Assembly: GCF_042665195.1 (NCBI RefSeq)
Contig: NZ_JBHTBW010000058.1
Coordinates: 1-64,000, forward strand
Source of the DNA: Laceyella putida
Lineage (GTDB): Bacteria; Bacillota; Bacilli; Thermoactinomycetales; Thermoactinomycetaceae
Length of the DNA: 64,000 nt
Direction of reading: 5' to 3'
The translations under genes and the position numbers were made by a program. Every line of letters starts with the position of its first letter. Position 1 is the first letter of the stretch. The notes under the pieces were generated by a model. It made no database searches. It was not told the origin of the DNA and was given only the letters and a program-made list of their open reading frames with translations. Below are positions 53,127 to 62,159 of this stretch, piece by piece.

Positions 53127-53612
53127 TTAGATCTCTTTCGCTAAAATTCCATCAATTAGTTCAAATGCTTGATCTTCGTTCAGATCCCGTGCCAACGCTA
53201 GCTCGCTAATCAAGATCTGCTTCGCGTTATCCAACATTTTGCGTTCACCTGTGGACAACCCTTTTTCCGCATCCCTTAACATAAGTGAATGCACAACATC
53301 CGCCACTTCATAGATATCACCACTTTTCATTTTGTCCAAATTGGCTCGATAGCGACGGTTCCAATTGGATGTGTCTTTGATCTCTTGGCTTCTCATGCGA
53401 TCCAGCACTTCGTTTACCGTATCTTCATCGACCACTTCTCGTAGTCCGATGCTTTGGACATTATGCATGGGAACCATCACTTTCATATCCCCAATGGGCA
53501 TCCGCATGACATAGTACTTCTTCCGTTCACCCAGGATCTCCTTTTCTTCTATTGACTCGATGATACCCGCACCATGCATCGGATAAACCACTTTATCGCC
53601 AATATTGAACAA
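53127..53612 (-). CDS. carD: CarD/CdnL-family transcriptional regulator
   Basis: 161 aa. The N-terminal CarD_TRCF RNA-polymerase-interaction domain (FNIGDKVVYPMHGAG, about 1-60) precedes a helical C-terminal DNA-binding domain. Family members stabilise open promoter complexes, often at rRNA promoters. Start at TTG 53612 with GGAGG 8 nt upstream rather than GTG 53621, which abuts the site. Divergent from the gene at 53849. Confidence 0.94.
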   Translation of the reverse strand: MFNIGDKVVYPMHGAGIIESIEEKEILGERKKYYVMRMPIGDMKVMVPMHNVQSIGLREVVDEDTVNEVLDRMRSQEIKDTSNWNRRYRANLDKMKSGDIYEVADVVHSLMLRDAEKGLSTGERKMLDNAKQILISELALARDLNEDQAFELIDGILAKEI

Positions 53613-53690
53613 AATACCCACCTCCAGAGGGCAATATCTATTTCCAAGATATCACAAAATTACAGCTCAGTCAATAAAATAAAAAACTAT

Positions 53691-53720
53691 ATATTAGCAT
53701 ATGCGAACATTATACGTCAA
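53691..53720 (-). promoter_or_regulatory. Promoter of carD
   Basis: TTGACG (53715-53720), 18-bp spacer, TAATAT (53691-53696) on the minus strand. Confidence 0.75.
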
Positions 53721-53762
53721 TAGATCTTTTTAGCTAAAGTTATTGGCTATCTAGCGCGAAAA

Positions 53763-53792
53763 TTGACACGATTATAGAATGATCGATATAAT
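53763..53792 (+). promoter_or_regulatory. Promoter of the gene at 53849
   Basis: Perfect TTGACA (53763-53768) and TATAAT (53787-53792) with an 18-bp spacer, plus strand, 56 nt before the start codon. Divergent from the carD promoter. Confidence 0.85.
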
Positions 53793-53848
53793 AAAACTGA
53801 TATAGCCCGTGATTTTAGTTTCACCAATTTCAGAATGAGGTGAAAGTG

Positions 53849-54244
53849 ATGAGTGAAGACCATCTTCATTCTTTCCAAGAACAGGTAGCCGATCTTTTAT
53901 TAAGGCACCGCAGTTTTTTAGATGTCACATCCAAATTGCAGGAATCCAACGCGCGCGTGGTTCGCGCTTTGATGAAATCGGTAACAGAATGTGGCTGTAT
54001 TGAAGTGAACGCTTGCCGCCAAGCTTTTCCCGATGACCTCTCCGCATCGGAATGGCAAGATCGCCTGCAAACCCACTTGTCCGGAAAACTATGTGATCAC
54101 TGTCTTGATGTTGTTAAAAGCGAACTGGGCAAAAACCTCTTTTATGTGGCCGCTCTATGCAACCTCCTTCAAATCTCCATTCCCGATGTGCTCAAACAAG
54201 AATCGGATCACCTGTCCACACTCGGGGTCTTCCACCTCCGTTAA
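53849..54244 (+). CDS. Conserved Firmicute protein, MazG-like helices
   Basis: 131 aa, on the plus strand within a minus-strand region. The body is helical; cysteines occur as CGC near 49-51, one at ~57, and CDHC near 93-96, and may bind metal. GKNLFYVAALCNLLQIS and STLGVFHLR resemble segments of MazG-like pyrophosphohydrolases, but the catalytic EExxE/ExxD pattern is not evident. I recognise similar proteins in other Bacillales but know no function. ATG at 53849 has GAGG 8 nt upstream; strong own promoter. Confidence 0.85.
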   Translation: MSEDHLHSFQEQVADLLLRHRSFLDVTSKLQESNARVVRALMKSVTECGCIEVNACRQAFPDDLSASEWQDRLQTHLSGKLCDHCLDVVKSELGKNLFYVAALCNLLQISIPDVLKQESDHLSTLGVFHLR

Positions 54245-54335
54245 CCCGCGCATCCATCCAACATTCCAGCATGCGAAACGCTTGTTCCAAACAACGGGCT
54301 TTCCATATCATCCCTTTCCGTTCCAGTCTGGCGGT

Positions 54336-54374
54336 AAACAAACAACCCTGCTTGGTCAACAGGGTTGTTTGTTG
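54336..54374. terminator. Bidirectional terminator before pssA 3' end
   Basis: AACAAACAACCCTG pairs with CAGGGTTGTTTGTT around a ~9-nt loop. It separates the plus-strand gene from convergent pssA and can act on both strands. Confidence 0.8.
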
Positions 54375-54376
54375 TG

Positions 54377-55084
54377 TCATTTATATTCTTCCGCCGGCTC
54401 CTCATTTTCCTTTCGCTTCAGCTCCAATGACTTTTTCACCCCGTATAACGCATATAACGCCAATGGGATAAACATCACTTTAGGTAACTCATGCGGAAAA
54501 CGGAAAGCGGCCACGGCAATCATAATCAAAAACAAAGGTGCCAACCAAAACGCGGACTTCGGTATTCCAACCTTTTTAAATGTCGGGTACTTCACTTGAC
54601 TGATCATGAGATAAGATAGAAAAAGCATCGCAATCATCAGTGCCACATTATTTGGCAACATGTCACTGTATAAGGCCATCGTCGCCAAAATCCCACCAGC
54701 CGCCGTAATCGGCAATCCGATGAAATATCCCGGTTCACCCGGATTGACATTAAAACGGGCCAGCCGGAGCGCGCCACAAATCGGAAAAATCGCTGTAACC
54801 AACCAGCCAAGCGGGCCCATTTCATTTAAGGTCGTCCCGTACATAATGATCGCAGGCGCCACACCAAAAGAAATAACATCCGATAATGAGTCCAATTCTT
54901 TACCAAACTCGCTCTGCGTATTAAGCATCCGGGCAACTCGTCCGTCCAATCCATCCAACAACATACCGATAATCACCATAATGGCTGCATACTGCCATGA
55001 ATGCTGAATGGCTAAGATGATCGAAATCACACCGAGAAACAAGTTGCCAACGGTAAAACAACTAGGCAACGCTTTCGCAAACAT
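54377..55084 (-). CDS. pssA: CDP-diacylglycerol-serine O-phosphatidyltransferase
   Basis: 235-aa membrane enzyme that makes phosphatidylserine. The CDP-alcohol phosphotransferase signature is visible: LDGLDGRVARML...FGKELDSLSD (about 50-75). About seven hydrophobic segments. The ATG at 55084 has GGAGG 7 nt upstream. It lies between disA and carD, unlike B. subtilis, where pssA is elsewhere. Confidence 0.94.
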   Translation of the reverse strand: MFAKALPSCFTVGNLFLGVISIILAIQHSWQYAAIMVIIGMLLDGLDGRVARMLNTQSEFGKELDSLSDVISFGVAPAIIMYGTTLNEMGPLGWLVTAIFPICGALRLARFNVNPGEPGYFIGLPITAAGGILATMALYSDMLPNNVALMIAMLFLSYLMISQVKYPTFKKVGIPKSAFWLAPLFLIMIAVAAFRFPHELPKVMFIPLALYALYGVKKSLELKRKENEEPAEEYK

Positions 55085-55180
55085 AAGGGAACCTCCTAAC
55101 AAGTGAACACGGGTGGCTATGGTCCCATCCCACTTCCCTATTTTCGTTCAATTTGCTTTAGTGGTTACATTCTAGGTTAT

Positions 55181-56254
55181 TTAGATATGTCTGTCAATAA
55201 ACACCTGCTCCTGAATCCGCTTTAACCCTTCTTTAATCGTGCGTGCCCGGACATCGCCGATTCCTTCCACTTCATCCAGCTCGTCAATCGTCGCCATCAT
55301 AATTCGTGACAAGTTTTCAAACCGTGAGATCAACTTGTAAATGATGTTGGAAGGCAGTCGCGGAATTTTGTTCAGGATGCGATATCCCCTTGGTGAAACA
55401 GACTCTTCCTGGATATTGACATTGCCCATATACCCCAGCATTCTCACCAAATGGGTATGCTCCAATAACTCATCGGCGGACAGCTTTTTCAATTCATGAA
55501 AGACCGTCTGTGGATTCACTTCAGCATGCGGGCCATAATCCCTGATCAAAAGCTCCGCTTCTTCTTCCACATCGGATACGAGTTCTTCCAATTGCATGCT
55601 TATGAGGCGCCCTTCCGTCCCCAGCTCATGAATATACGTCTCAATCTCGCGCTTGATGCGCAACACCATTTCCACCCTCTGCAAAACAAGTGCCACTTCA
55701 CTTAGGGTAACCAATTCTTCAAATTCCAACGCGGTCAAATTGGTTGTTGTTTGATCCAGAACCGACTTGTACTTTTCCAGTGTCTGAATCGCTTGATTCG
55801 CTTTCGTCAAGATCACGCCGATATCTTTCAATGCGTAGCGAAAACTCCCCTTATACAATGTAATAATATTCCTGCGCTGGGAAATGGACACAACCAATTT
55901 CCCTGTTTGTTTCGCCGTTCTTTGCGCCGTCCGGTGACGGATTCCCGTCTCGGTTGAAGGAATATCGGAACTGGGCACCAATTGGGCGTTGGCGTATAAA
56001 ATGCGTTTGCCATCATTGCTGAGAATAATAGCCCCATCCATTTTGGCAAGCTCATACAGATACGCCGGAGTAAATGGACAATCAATATGAAATCCGCCAT
56101 CCACAATTTCACGGACGCTGTCGTCATACCCGATCACAATCAATGCGCCCGTTTTGGCACCCAACACATTGTCCAATCCTTCTCGCAATGTGGTGCCCGG
56201 AGCGATTAAGCGCAATATCTCACTGGATACCTTTTCTCTTTGCTCTTCTTTCAC
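55181..56254 (-). CDS. disA: DNA integrity scanning protein DisA (diadenylate cyclase)
   Basis: 357 aa. The N-terminal DAC domain (about 10-140) holds the catalytic DGA (MDGAIIL) and RHRTA (GIRHRTAQRTA) motifs for making cyclic di-AMP. A helical linker and a C-terminal helix-hairpin-helix domain that binds branched DNA follow. GTG start at 56254. It follows radA by 3 nt; RadA modulates DisA in B. subtilis. Confidence 0.97.
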   Translation of the reverse strand: MKEEQREKVSSEILRLIAPGTTLREGLDNVLGAKTGALIVIGYDDSVREIVDGGFHIDCPFTPAYLYELAKMDGAIILSNDGKRILYANAQLVPSSDIPSTETGIRHRTAQRTAKQTGKLVVSISQRRNIITLYKGSFRYALKDIGVILTKANQAIQTLEKYKSVLDQTTTNLTALEFEELVTLSEVALVLQRVEMVLRIKREIETYIHELGTEGRLISMQLEELVSDVEEEAELLIRDYGPHAEVNPQTVFHELKKLSADELLEHTHLVRMLGYMGNVNIQEESVSPRGYRILNKIPRLPSNIIYKLISRFENLSRIMMATIDELDEVEGIGDVRARTIKEGLKRIQEQVFIDRHI

Positions 56255-56257
56255 TCG

Positions 56258-57631
56258 TTACCCCCCCAACGCCACACGCAATGCTTCTTCTAACGTTTCC
56301 ACCCCGATCAGCTCCACCCCTTTCGGCGGTGTCCATCCACGCCGATTCTTTTCCGGAATAACCACACGCCGAAAACCCATATTTGCCGCTTCCGCCACTC
56401 GTTGCTCAATGCGCGACACTCCCCTGACTTCCCCCGTCAATCCCACTTCACCAATGAACAAATCATGCGCGGAAGTGGAGACATCACGAAAGCTGGAGGC
56501 CAGGCTGATCGCCATGGCTAAATCGACCGCCGGTTCATCCAACCGCACACCGCCAACTACGTTGATATAGGCATCTTGATTTTGCATAAAGAAACCAAGG
56601 CGTTTCTCCAATACGGCCATGATCATGGTGACGCGGTTGTGATCGACTCCCGTTGCCATTCGTTTTGGAGTGGCAAAACTGGTGGGAGCGACAAGGGCTT
56701 GCAGCTCAATCAAAACCGGTCTGGTTCCTTCCATGCTGGCTGCCACCGCGGTGCCGGGGGCACCCACAGGCCTGCCCGACAAAAACATTTCGGAAGGATT
56801 TTCCACTTCGGTCAGACCGTTTTCTTTCATTTCAAATACCCCTATTTCATTCGTCGAACCAAAGCGGTTCTTAACCGCCCTGAGCACCCGGTAGGAATGA
56901 TGGCGTTCGCCTTCAAAATACAATACACAATCCACCATATGCTCCAACATTCTCGGACCCGCTATCGCCCCCGCTTTGGTCACGTGCCCTACGATAATGA
57001 TCGCCATGCCCCGGTCCTTGGCCCAACGCATCAACGTGCCGGTACATTCCCGCACTTGCGAGACACTTCCAGGCGCCGACATCACTTCCGGGTGGAACAT
57101 GGTTTGGATGGAATCGATCACCATCAATTTGGGCTTGTTTTCTTCCATAAGTAGTTCGATCGCTGTTAAGTTTGTCTCGGACGCCACCAACAAATGATCG
57201 CTCAGCGCCCCAAGACGTTCGGCGCGAAGACGGATCTGTTCTGTCGATTCTTCTCCCGATACATATAAGATGGACAATCCGCGCTTGGCTAATTCATGCG
57301 TCGCTTGCAGGAGGAGCGTCGACTTGCCGATTCCGGGGTCTCCACCAACCAAAATAAAAGAACCTGGCACCAAGCCCCCACCCAAAACGCGATTCAATTC
57401 TTTGATTCCCGTATCGGAACGTGGCTGATCCAGCTTCTCTACTTGAGTGATTGGAGTCGCTTTTTCATGTTTATCACGGATTTTTATCCCTGTGCCCGGA
57501 ATATGCGCCCCTTTGCTTTCCATCTCCTCCACCATGGAGTTCCATGCTCCGCATCCAGGACAACGGCCCATCCATTTGGCCGATTCATATCCGCAATCCT
57601 GACACACAAACTTCGTCTTCTTTTTCGCCAC
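56258..57631 (-). CDS. radA: DNA repair protein RadA
   Basis: 457 aa. A C4 zinc finger (CQDCGYESAKWMGRCPGCG, about 10-28), a RecA-like ATPase with Walker A GGDPGIGKST (near 97) and the RadA-specific KNRFG motif, and a C-terminal Lon-like domain are all present. RadA drives branch migration in recombination. ATG at 57631. It overlaps no other gene. Confidence 0.97.
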   Translation of the reverse strand: MAKKKTKFVCQDCGYESAKWMGRCPGCGAWNSMVEEMESKGAHIPGTGIKIRDKHEKATPITQVEKLDQPRSDTGIKELNRVLGGGLVPGSFILVGGDPGIGKSTLLLQATHELAKRGLSILYVSGEESTEQIRLRAERLGALSDHLLVASETNLTAIELLMEENKPKLMVIDSIQTMFHPEVMSAPGSVSQVRECTGTLMRWAKDRGMAIIIVGHVTKAGAIAGPRMLEHMVDCVLYFEGERHHSYRVLRAVKNRFGSTNEIGVFEMKENGLTEVENPSEMFLSGRPVGAPGTAVAASMEGTRPVLIELQALVAPTSFATPKRMATGVDHNRVTMIMAVLEKRLGFFMQNQDAYINVVGGVRLDEPAVDLAMAISLASSFRDVSTSAHDLFIGEVGLTGEVRGVSRIEQRVAEAANMGFRRVVIPEKNRRGWTPPKGVELIGVETLEEALRVALGG

Positions 57632-57902
57632 AGCTCGTCCCCTACTTACTTCTATTATATTTACTCCCCATTATAACAAATATCTTGACAAAAACATCAT
57701 ATTACAAATTTGTTTTTTAGCATCCGTCATTTTAAAATAGAGTCAATTTTCCTCAGACAACCACCTCGGCGTTTGTATTTTTCATGATCTTTTATATTCT
57801 TTTCCATCATCGCTGACAGCAAGGAACGGAACACAAGTCGACTTTTCCCCGACGTTCTTCCAACCACATTGACAAGAAGAAATACTTAGGCGTATAAACA
57901 GA
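57632..57902. other. clpC-radA spacer
   Basis: No gene seen. On the minus strand an extended -10 (TGTTATAAT, about 57670-57678) probably serves radA; no good -35 is present. On the plus strand TTGACA (57869-57874) and TATAAA (57893-57898), spaced 18 bp, form a promoter-like pair pointing at the clpC terminator. Confidence 0.5.
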
Positions 57903-57941
57903 AACACCACTCACCTGACTTCAACAGATGAGTGGTGTTTT
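57903..57941. terminator. Terminator after clpC
   Basis: AACACCACTCA pairs with TGAGTGGTGTT; T residues follow on both strands (TTTCTG on minus, TTTTGCTT on plus), so it can act in both directions. Confidence 0.85.
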
Positions 57942-57943
57942 GC

Positions 57944-60391
57944 TTATTGCGCCGCCCCTTTGGTCACTTCTTCCTTTTCAACGACAAGCTTATCGTCCCT
58001 ATAATCGATCAACACCGACTCGCCACGGGCAATGTTGCCGCGCAACAACTCTTCGGAGAGCCGGTCTTCGATATGCTTCTGGATCGCGCGGCGAAGCGGA
58101 CGGGCGCCATAAGTCGGGTCGAACCCTTCTTTGGCCAAGTGCTTCTTCGCCGCATCGGTGAGCCGGAAGTTGATGTCCTGCTCTTTGAGGCGTTTTCTCA
58201 GTTCATCCGCCATGAGCGATACGATTTGCTCCAGATGCTCTTCCCGGAGCGGGTGGAAGACGATTACGTCATCGATCCGGTTCAGGAATTCGGGACGGAA
58301 GGATTTTTTCAGCTCTTCCATCACATTTTGCTTCATTTGCTCATAGTCATCTTTGGCCGTGTCCCCCACGGTAAAGCCAAGGCGTGCGCTCTTCTTGATG
58401 GTGGAAGCCCCCGCATTGGAGGTCATGATGATGATGGTGTTGCGGAAATCAACCGTCCGCCCTTTCCCATCGGTGAGACGCCCATCTTCCAGCACTTGCA
58501 GGAGGATGTTGAATACTTCCGGATGCGCTTTTTCCACCTCATCGAAGAGGACAACCGAATAAGGCTTGCGACGGACTTTTTCCGTCAATTGACCGCCTTC
58601 TTCATATCCCACATAGCCCGGAGGGGAACCCACCAAGCGGCTGGTGGAGTGTTTCTCCATGTATTCGGACATATCGATGCGGATCATCGCATCTTCGTCA
58701 CCAAACATCGCTTCCGCCAAAGCGCGCGCCAACTCCGTTTTCCCCACACCCGTGGGACCGAGGAAGATAAATGAACCGATTGGGCGTTTGGGATCTTTGA
58801 GACCGGCCCGGGCGCGGCGGATGGCTCTGGAGACTGACTTCACCGCTTCTTCTTGCCCGATGACGCGATTATGCAAGATTTCTTCCATGTTGAGGAGACG
58901 TTCCGATTCCTCTTGCGCCAACTTTTTGACGGGGATCCCGGTCCAGTTGGACACCACATCGGCAATATCTTCAGCATTGACTTCCGAATCAGTCTTGCCT
59001 TGATCTTGTTTCCAATGGTTGCGGGTCACTTCAATCTCTTCCCGCAGTTTCTGTTCGGTATCTCTCAGCGAAGCCGCCTTTTCAAACTCTTGGCTTTGCA
59101 CGGCCGCATCTTTTTCTTTCTTGATTTCTTCCAGGTTTTGTTCCAGTTTTTTCAACTCAGGCGGCACCATATAAGATTTTAGACGCACTTTGGATGCCGC
59201 TTCGTCAATCAAGTCAATCGCTTTGTCCGGCAAGTAACGATCGGTGATGTAGCGGTCGGACAGTTTTACCGCTTGCTCAATCGCCTCATCCGTAATTTTC
59301 ACGCGATGGTGCGCTTCATAGCGGTCACGCAACCCTTGCAGGATCAAGATCGCCTCTTCAATGCTTGGTTCGTCTACCAAGATCGGTTGGAAACGGCGCT
59401 CAAGGGCCGCGTCTTTCTCTATATATTTGCGGTATTCATCCAAAGTGGTCGCCCCGATGCATTGCAATTCCCCGCGGGCCAGGGCAGGTTTGAGGATGTT
59501 GGATGCGTCGATCGCCCCTTCCGCCCCACCGGCGCCGATCAATGTGTGAAGTTCATCGATAAAGAGAATGATATTACCCGCTTGGCGAATCTCATCCATG
59601 ATTTTTTTCAGCCGATCCTCAAATTCGCCGCGGTATTTGGTTCCTGCCACCACAGTCCCCATATCTAAGGTCATGACGCGTTTCCCGCGCAATGTCTCCG
59701 GAATTTCACCATCGATGATCCGTTGAGCCAAGCCTTCAGCTACAGCGGTTTTCCCGACCCCGGGCTCCCCGATCAGCACAGGGTTGTTTTTGGTCCGACG
59801 GGACAAGACTTGAATCACGCGCTCGATTTCTTTGCTGCGCCCGATCACCGGATCAAGGTTGCCATCCCGGGCCGCCGAAGTCAAATCACGGGCTAAGCTA
59901 TCTAAAGTCGGGGTATTCACATGGTTATTGGCCCCGGGATGGTTGGATAAAGCTTCGCTCGAACCCAGCAGTTGCAGCACTTGCTGGCGAGCTTTATTCA
60001 GGCTCACACCCAAGTTGTTCAGAACCCGAGCCGCCACTCCTTCGCCTTCACGAATCAAGCCGAGGAGAATATGCTCCGTTCCCACATAGGTATGACCCAG
60101 CTTGCGCGCTTCATCCATCGAGAGTTCAATCACTTTTTTGGCACGAGGGGTGTAGGCGATGTTGCTTGGTTGATTTTGGCCACGACCGATGAGATTTTCA
60201 ACCTCTTTGGAGATTTTCTCCAGGCCCAATCCAAGGGCAACCAAAGCTTTGGCGGCAATGCCTTCTCCCTCGCGCACCAAGCCCAGTAAAATATGTTCGG
60301 TACCGATATTGTTATGTCCCAAACGAACTGCCTCTTCCTGTGCGAGCGCCAACACTTTCTGCGCACGCTCCGTAAATCGCCCAAACATCAT
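57944..60391 (-). CDS. clpC: Clp protease ATPase subunit ClpC
   Basis: 815 aa. Two Clp N repeats (about 5-145), AAA domain 1 with Walker A GEPGVGKT (near 206), a UVR-containing middle domain (about 410-450) and AAA domain 2 with GPTGVGKT (near 546) are complete. ClpC unfolds proteins for ClpP, including McsB-phosphorylated targets. A second ATG one codon in is equally possible. A repeat-bearing 155-nt spacer separates it from mcsB. Confidence 0.98.
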   Translation of the reverse strand: MMFGRFTERAQKVLALAQEEAVRLGHNNIGTEHILLGLVREGEGIAAKALVALGLGLEKISKEVENLIGRGQNQPSNIAYTPRAKKVIELSMDEARKLGHTYVGTEHILLGLIREGEGVAARVLNNLGVSLNKARQQVLQLLGSSEALSNHPGANNHVNTPTLDSLARDLTSAARDGNLDPVIGRSKEIERVIQVLSRRTKNNPVLIGEPGVGKTAVAEGLAQRIIDGEIPETLRGKRVMTLDMGTVVAGTKYRGEFEDRLKKIMDEIRQAGNIILFIDELHTLIGAGGAEGAIDASNILKPALARGELQCIGATTLDEYRKYIEKDAALERRFQPILVDEPSIEEAILILQGLRDRYEAHHRVKITDEAIEQAVKLSDRYITDRYLPDKAIDLIDEAASKVRLKSYMVPPELKKLEQNLEEIKKEKDAAVQSQEFEKAASLRDTEQKLREEIEVTRNHWKQDQGKTDSEVNAEDIADVVSNWTGIPVKKLAQEESERLLNMEEILHNRVIGQEEAVKSVSRAIRRARAGLKDPKRPIGSFIFLGPTGVGKTELARALAEAMFGDEDAMIRIDMSEYMEKHSTSRLVGSPPGYVGYEEGGQLTEKVRRKPYSVVLFDEVEKAHPEVFNILLQVLEDGRLTDGKGRTVDFRNTIIIMTSNAGASTIKKSARLGFTVGDTAKDDYEQMKQNVMEELKKSFRPEFLNRIDDVIVFHPLREEHLEQIVSLMADELRKRLKEQDINFRLTDAAKKHLAKEGFDPTYGARPLRRAIQKHIEDRLSEELLRGNIARGESVLIDYRDDKLVVEKEEVTKGAAQ

Positions 60392-60416
60392 AGTAATCCA
60401 CCTCGCCTTTACTAGT

Positions 60417-60472
60417 CGTTCTTAGCGAACGTCTTTTGTGAGCTTAGTACGACTGTACTCCGCTGGCGGAGT
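60417..60472. repeat. Tandem repeat copy 1 (mcsB-clpC spacer)
   Basis: 56-bp unit beginning CGTTCTTAGCGAACGTC on the plus strand and ending in the palindrome ACTCCGCTGGCGGAGT. It contains the inverted repeat GTTC...GAAC near its start. The second copy begins 65 bp downstream. Confidence 0.85.
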
Positions 60473-60481
60473 TTCCACTCC

Positions 60482-60538
60482 CGTTCTTAGCGAACGTCTT
60501 TTGTGAACTTGAGTCAGACTGTACTTCGCTAGCGGAGT
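60482..60538. repeat. Tandem repeat copy 2 (mcsB-clpC spacer)
   Basis: Second copy of the 56-bp unit, about 85% identical by eye, with one extra base and a changed palindrome (TACTTCGCTAGCGGAGT). Differences keep some pairing potential, suggesting structure. It ends next to the mcsB stop. Confidence 0.85.
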
Positions 60539-60546
60539 GTCGCATT

Positions 60547-61632
60547 TTATTCAGTCTGTTGGTCATTCGTTTGCTCCATTGCCAACCGTTCCCGAATAAG
60601 CCTTGCGCGTCGGATGTCCCGTTGCTCAGCGTTGAGCCGTTTGCCGGCATATTGTTGCAAAAAGCCGGGCTGCGTCATCACCATCAACTCATTCATCACA
60701 TTGGCCGATACCCCGACAATCAATCCCATATCAATGCCTAAACGGACATCGGACAAGCGTTTCATCGCCTCATTGGAATCGATGATGCGCGCATGGGCCA
60801 AGGTGCCATAGGATCGATGCACTCGGTCTTCCAATTGGGTCAGGGACATCTCCTGAAGTCTCCGCCTTGCTATTTGCTCATGTTCGATCATCTGGCGGAC
60901 AACTCCTTGCAGGTTATCCAAAATTTCCTCTTCCGACTGCCCCAAGGTGACTTGGTTGGAAACTTGGTAAAGTTGTCCCAGTGCTTCACTCCCTTCGCCG
61001 TAAATTCCCCTTACAGCCAATCCCACTTGGGTGATGGCGGGAATCAGGCGGTTCAACTGTTGTGTCATCGCCAGCGCCGGCAAATGAACCATGACGGATG
61101 CCCGTATCCCTGTGCCAACATTGGTCGGGCAACTGGTCAAATATCCGTAATCACTTTCAAATGCATAAGTGAGATGAGATTCTAACCAATCATCAATCTG
61201 ACTTGCCAATTTCCACGCTTTCTCCAATTGAAGGCCTGGAAACAATACCTGGATTCTAACATGGTCTTCTTCATTGATCATGATACTGACTGATTCATCC
61301 TGGCTTAAAAGCACTGCGCCATTCCGGGATTCCTCAGCCAACATCGGACTGATCAAATGCTTCTCAACCAAGACCCGCTTTTCCAGATCAGTGAGATCGG
61401 ACATACGAATCAATTCCGCATCTTTTAAAACAGCTAATCGCTCTTTCTTCCACGCTTCCTCCACTCTGCGCACCACTTCTTCCGCTTGCGATTGGGTGCT
61501 CAACATCGGAAACGGAAGACCCGCCAAGTTGCGGGCAATGCGCACACGACTAGAGAAAACAATATCCGACTGCGGACCTTTGACGCGCATCCATTCACTG
61601 ATCGCATTTTGCATAAAATGTTCAAGCGACAT
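60547..61632 (-). CDS. mcsB: Protein-arginine kinase McsB
   Basis: 361 aa with a phosphagen-kinase-like catalytic domain (SSRVRIARNLAGLPFPM near 28; SCPTNVGTGIRASVMVHLP near 160). It phosphorylates arginines on CtsR and misfolded proteins, marking them for ClpCP. The ATG at 61632 is preferred over a GTG three codons upstream. It follows mcsA by 11 nt. Confidence 0.97.
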   Translation of the reverse strand: MSLEHFMQNAISEWMRVKGPQSDIVFSSRVRIARNLAGLPFPMLSTQSQAEEVVRRVEEAWKKERLAVLKDAELIRMSDLTDLEKRVLVEKHLISPMLAEESRNGAVLLSQDESVSIMINEEDHVRIQVLFPGLQLEKAWKLASQIDDWLESHLTYAFESDYGYLTSCPTNVGTGIRASVMVHLPALAMTQQLNRLIPAITQVGLAVRGIYGEGSEALGQLYQVSNQVTLGQSEEEILDNLQGVVRQMIEHEQIARRRLQEMSLTQLEDRVHRSYGTLAHARIIDSNEAMKRLSDVRLGIDMGLIVGVSANVMNELMVMTQPGFLQQYAGKRLNAEQRDIRRARLIRERLAMEQTNDQQTE

Positions 61633-61643
61633 GCGATTCACCC

Positions 61644-62153
61644 CTATTGTTCCAATTTCTCTTGTAATGAACGGATTTGGTCACGCAGGCGGGCAGCTTC
61701 TTCAAACTCTTCCGCTTGGATTTTGGATGCCAGCTCGGCTTTCAATTGTTCCAATTCCCTTTTTAACTTCAATTCCCCTTGAGCGCGTTCCGGAATCTTC
61801 CCCCGGTGGGAGGAGTGCCCATGCACCCTCCGCAGCAAAGGATCCAAGCGCTCGCGAAAGGTTTTGTAACAGTTGCCACAGCCAAACCGGCCGATTTTGC
61901 TGAATTGGTTATACGTCAAACCACAGGTATTACAGCGTAACGTTTGCGGTTTATATGCTTCTTGGGGAGAGGAGTTGAAATTGAGCAGCCCCGATAACAG
62001 TTGATGAAAAGAGAATCCATGTTCAAACCCAGACATGACATCGCCTTTTTCTTGGGCACACACTTCGCACAGATGGAATTCTGTTTTTTCCCCATTCACA
62101 ATCTTAGTGTAATGAAGTGTGGCCGGCCGTTTTCCGCACTCAGGACAGAGCAT
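61644..62153 (-). CDS. mcsA: McsB activator McsA (UvrB/UvrC-motif protein)
   Basis: 169 aa. Cysteine pairs CPEC, CEVC, CNTC and CGNC (about 3-100) form the zinc-binding part; the UVR motif (LKAELASKIQAEEFEEAARLRDQIRSL) closes the protein. It activates McsB. It follows ctsR by 6 nt. Confidence 0.96.
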   Translation of the reverse strand: MLCPECGKRPATLHYTKIVNGEKTEFHLCEVCAQEKGDVMSGFEHGFSFHQLLSGLLNFNSSPQEAYKPQTLRCNTCGLTYNQFSKIGRFGCGNCYKTFRERLDPLLRRVHGHSSHRGKIPERAQGELKLKRELEQLKAELASKIQAEEFEEAARLRDQIRSLQEKLEQ

Positions 62154-62159
62154 CGGCCG

